Assembly: GCF_002929805.1 (NCBI RefSeq)
Contig: NZ_PJJM01000103.1
Location: 1 to 64,000, forward strand
Length of the DNA stretch: 64,000 bases
From: Cryobacterium sp. Y50
GTDB taxonomy: Bacteria; Actinomycetota; Actinomycetes; Actinomycetales; Microbacteriaceae
Direction of reading: 5' to 3'
Positions 62,806-64,000 of this stretch are shown in pieces. The position numbers and the translations under genes were made by a program. Every line of letters starts with the position of its first letter. Positions within the stretch are counted from its first letter, which is position 1. Under the pieces are notes generated by a model that saw nothing but the letters and a program-made list of their open reading frames with translations, was not told the origin of the DNA and searched no databases.

Positions 62806-64000
62806 ATGCTCACTGACACGCTCACTCCCCGCACGGCACCAACCAGGACGACCACAATTATTCCCGCATCGGAGGGGATTGAGATCGGGCCGCGTCGACG
62901 GGTTCGAGCCGTGCGCCTCGACGATCGCTTCGATCTCATTGGCGCTGCCGTAGCCGGCATCGCTGTGGGAACGTTGCTCTTCGGCTGGTTTACCCCGCTG
63001 TCTGGCGGAGTGGGTTGGACCATCGTGTCATTCATCCTCTTCATCACTTTCTACGCCGTGTTGGTGGGGATGAAGGCGGACCGCGAGGAAATCAAGGACC
63101 GGGTAGTTTCGGTGCTCTTAGCCAGCGCCGGCGTGGTCCTATTCGGCGCCCTGATCTTCGTCGTCGCCTACACCCTGGTACGTGGGCAAAACGCGTTGCC
63201 GCACCTCAACTTCTTCATCGAGAATATGGAATTGGCTGGTCCGCTCGATCCGCTCTCCGTGGGCGGAATCCTGCACGCTGTTCTCGGTACTTTGATACAG
63301 ATCAGCATCGCCCTGACGATCACTATTCCGCTGGGCATTCTCACCGCGTTGTTCTTGAACGAGATCGGTGGGCGCTTCGCGAAGTTCGTTCGAACCGTTG
63401 CTGACGCCATGACGGCGTTGCCATCGATTGTGGCTGGTCTGTTCGTGTATTCGGCGATCATCGTGTTGATCACGCACCAGCGTTCTGGATTTGCGGCGGC
63501 CATGGCCATCACCGTCATGATGTTGCCCATCGTCATTCGCGCCTCCGACATTGTGCTGCGACTGGTCGCTGGGAACCTGCGCGAAGCGGCCTACGCTTTG
63601 GGCGCTACCCGTTGGCGCACGGTCTGGCATATCGTGCTGCCCACGGCTCGACCAGGGTTGGCGACGGCCGTCATCCTCGGCACGGCGCGCGGCATTGGCG
63701 AGACGTCGCCGGTGCTGCTGACCTCCGGAGTCACCGCGATGACAAATCTCAACCCGTTCTCTGGCCCCATGATCTCGTTGCCGTTGCAGGTCTTTGACTT
63801 CGTCAAGTCGCCAGAACCGAACATGATTGCGCGCGGTTTCGGTACCGCGGCCGTTCTGATCCTGCTCGTGCTGGCCCTATTCGCAGCGGCCCGACTGATC
63901 GGTGGCCGTGGGCCGGGAGAACTGTCCCACGGCCAGCAGCGCCGGATGCTGGCGGCATCCGCTCGCGACGAGCAGCGCATCACGATTGCGGCGGATCGTC
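62806..64000 (+). CDS. pstA: Phosphate ABC transporter permease PstA (runs off the window)
   Basis: Starts at ATG 62806, with GAGG upstream, and is still open at base 64000 (398 codons seen). Family marks: TALPSIVAGLFVYS, MLPIVIRASDIVLRLV, then LREAAYALGATRWRTVWHIVLP (EAA region), cited by REAAYALGATRW, and GIGETSPVLLT. An 80-residue N-terminal region with two membrane helices precedes the usual permease core, so it is longer than E. coli PstA. It pairs with PstC to make the phosphate channel. Confidence 0.92.
   Translation, partial: MLTDTLTPRTAPTRTTTIIPASEGIEIGPRRRVRAVRLDDRFDLIGAAVAGIAVGTLLFGWFTPLSGGVGWTIVSFILFITFYAVLVGMKADREEIKDRVVSVLLASAGVVLFGALIFVVAYTLVRGQNALPHLNFFIENMELAGPLDPLSVGGILHAVLGTLIQISIALTITIPLGILTALFLNEIGGRFAKFVRTVADAMTALPSIVAGLFVYSAIIVLITHQRSGFAAAMAITVMMLPIVIRASDIVLRLVAGNLREAAYALGATRWRTVWHIVLPTARPGLATAVILGTARGIGETSPVLLTSGVTAMTNLNPFSGPMISLPLQVFDFVKSPEPNMIARGFGTAAVLILLVLALFAAARLIGGRGPGELSHGQQRRMLAASARDEQRITIAADR

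Overview
The window looks like chromosomal DNA from a high-GC actinobacterium, most likely family Microbacteriaceae (a Cryobacterium-like genus would fit, but this is inference). The reasons are GTG and TTG starts with short Shine-Dalgarno sites, genes linked by ATGA overlaps, an actinobacterial 6C small RNA, a Pmt/RsmI/MetG/TatD/RsmA/IspE/ABC-F gene order of actinobacterial type, and a very frequent GCATCCG word. A desaturase would suit a cold-adapted organism. There is no tRNA, rRNA, CRISPR array, intact insertion sequence or prophage.

Layout. 1-2.2 kb: a decayed secreted/surface protein. 2.4-6 kb: a C26 glutamine amidotransferase, a minus-strand 6C RNA, small conserved proteins, a DUF2231 membrane protein and an FHA protein. 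6-12 kb: a minus-strand fructose PTS cluster (fruR-fruK-fruA-ptsI-ptsH). 12-18 kb: sbcD-sbcC, a deoxyribonucleotidase-like HAD protein and a toxin-antitoxin-like pair. 18-22.8 kb (minus): a polar amino-acid ABC transporter and a RecQ helicase with a phosphoribosyltransferase-like tail. 23-32.6 kb: M18 aminopeptidase, HAD phosphatase, MpaB-type protein, sugar MFS transporter, a DnaQ-fold/BRCT protein that has lost its catalytic residues, a DksA-like protein and RNase HI, with gene remnants between some of them.

32.7-35.2 kb: the compressed ruins of a nitrate assimilation locus, in which pieces of narK, nasC and nirB/nasB lie in one reading frame. 35.3-39.2 kb: tatA-tatC, a Tat-exported ferritin-like protein and a membrane molybdopterin oxidoreductase. 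39.5-48.4 kb: a Ski2-like helicase, a rhodanese, a LysM lipoprotein, serine deaminase, a desaturase and a protein mannosyltransferase. 48.4-56.1 kb: the housekeeping block rsmI-metG-tatD-rsmA-ispE-ABC-F. 56.3-59 kb: metQ-metN-metI. 59.3-61.6 kb: a DUF1508-like remnant and a PASTA Ser/Thr kinase. 61.6 kb to the end: pstC and pstA behind an array of 11-bp PhoP-type repeats; pstA runs off the window.

How the parts work together. The fructose cluster is complete, with EI, HPr, EIIABC, 1-phosphofructokinase and its own DeoR regulator, and it starts behind an AT-rich promoter/operator. The Tat genes sit directly beside a Tat substrate. The methionine importer has hairpins before metQ and between metQ and metN. 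The most notable signals are the PHO-box array, the 6C RNA, the catalytically dead exonuclease/BRCT protein, the nitrate-locus mosaic and the over-represented GCATCCG word. I did not find a clearly new multi-gene defence or biosynthetic system.
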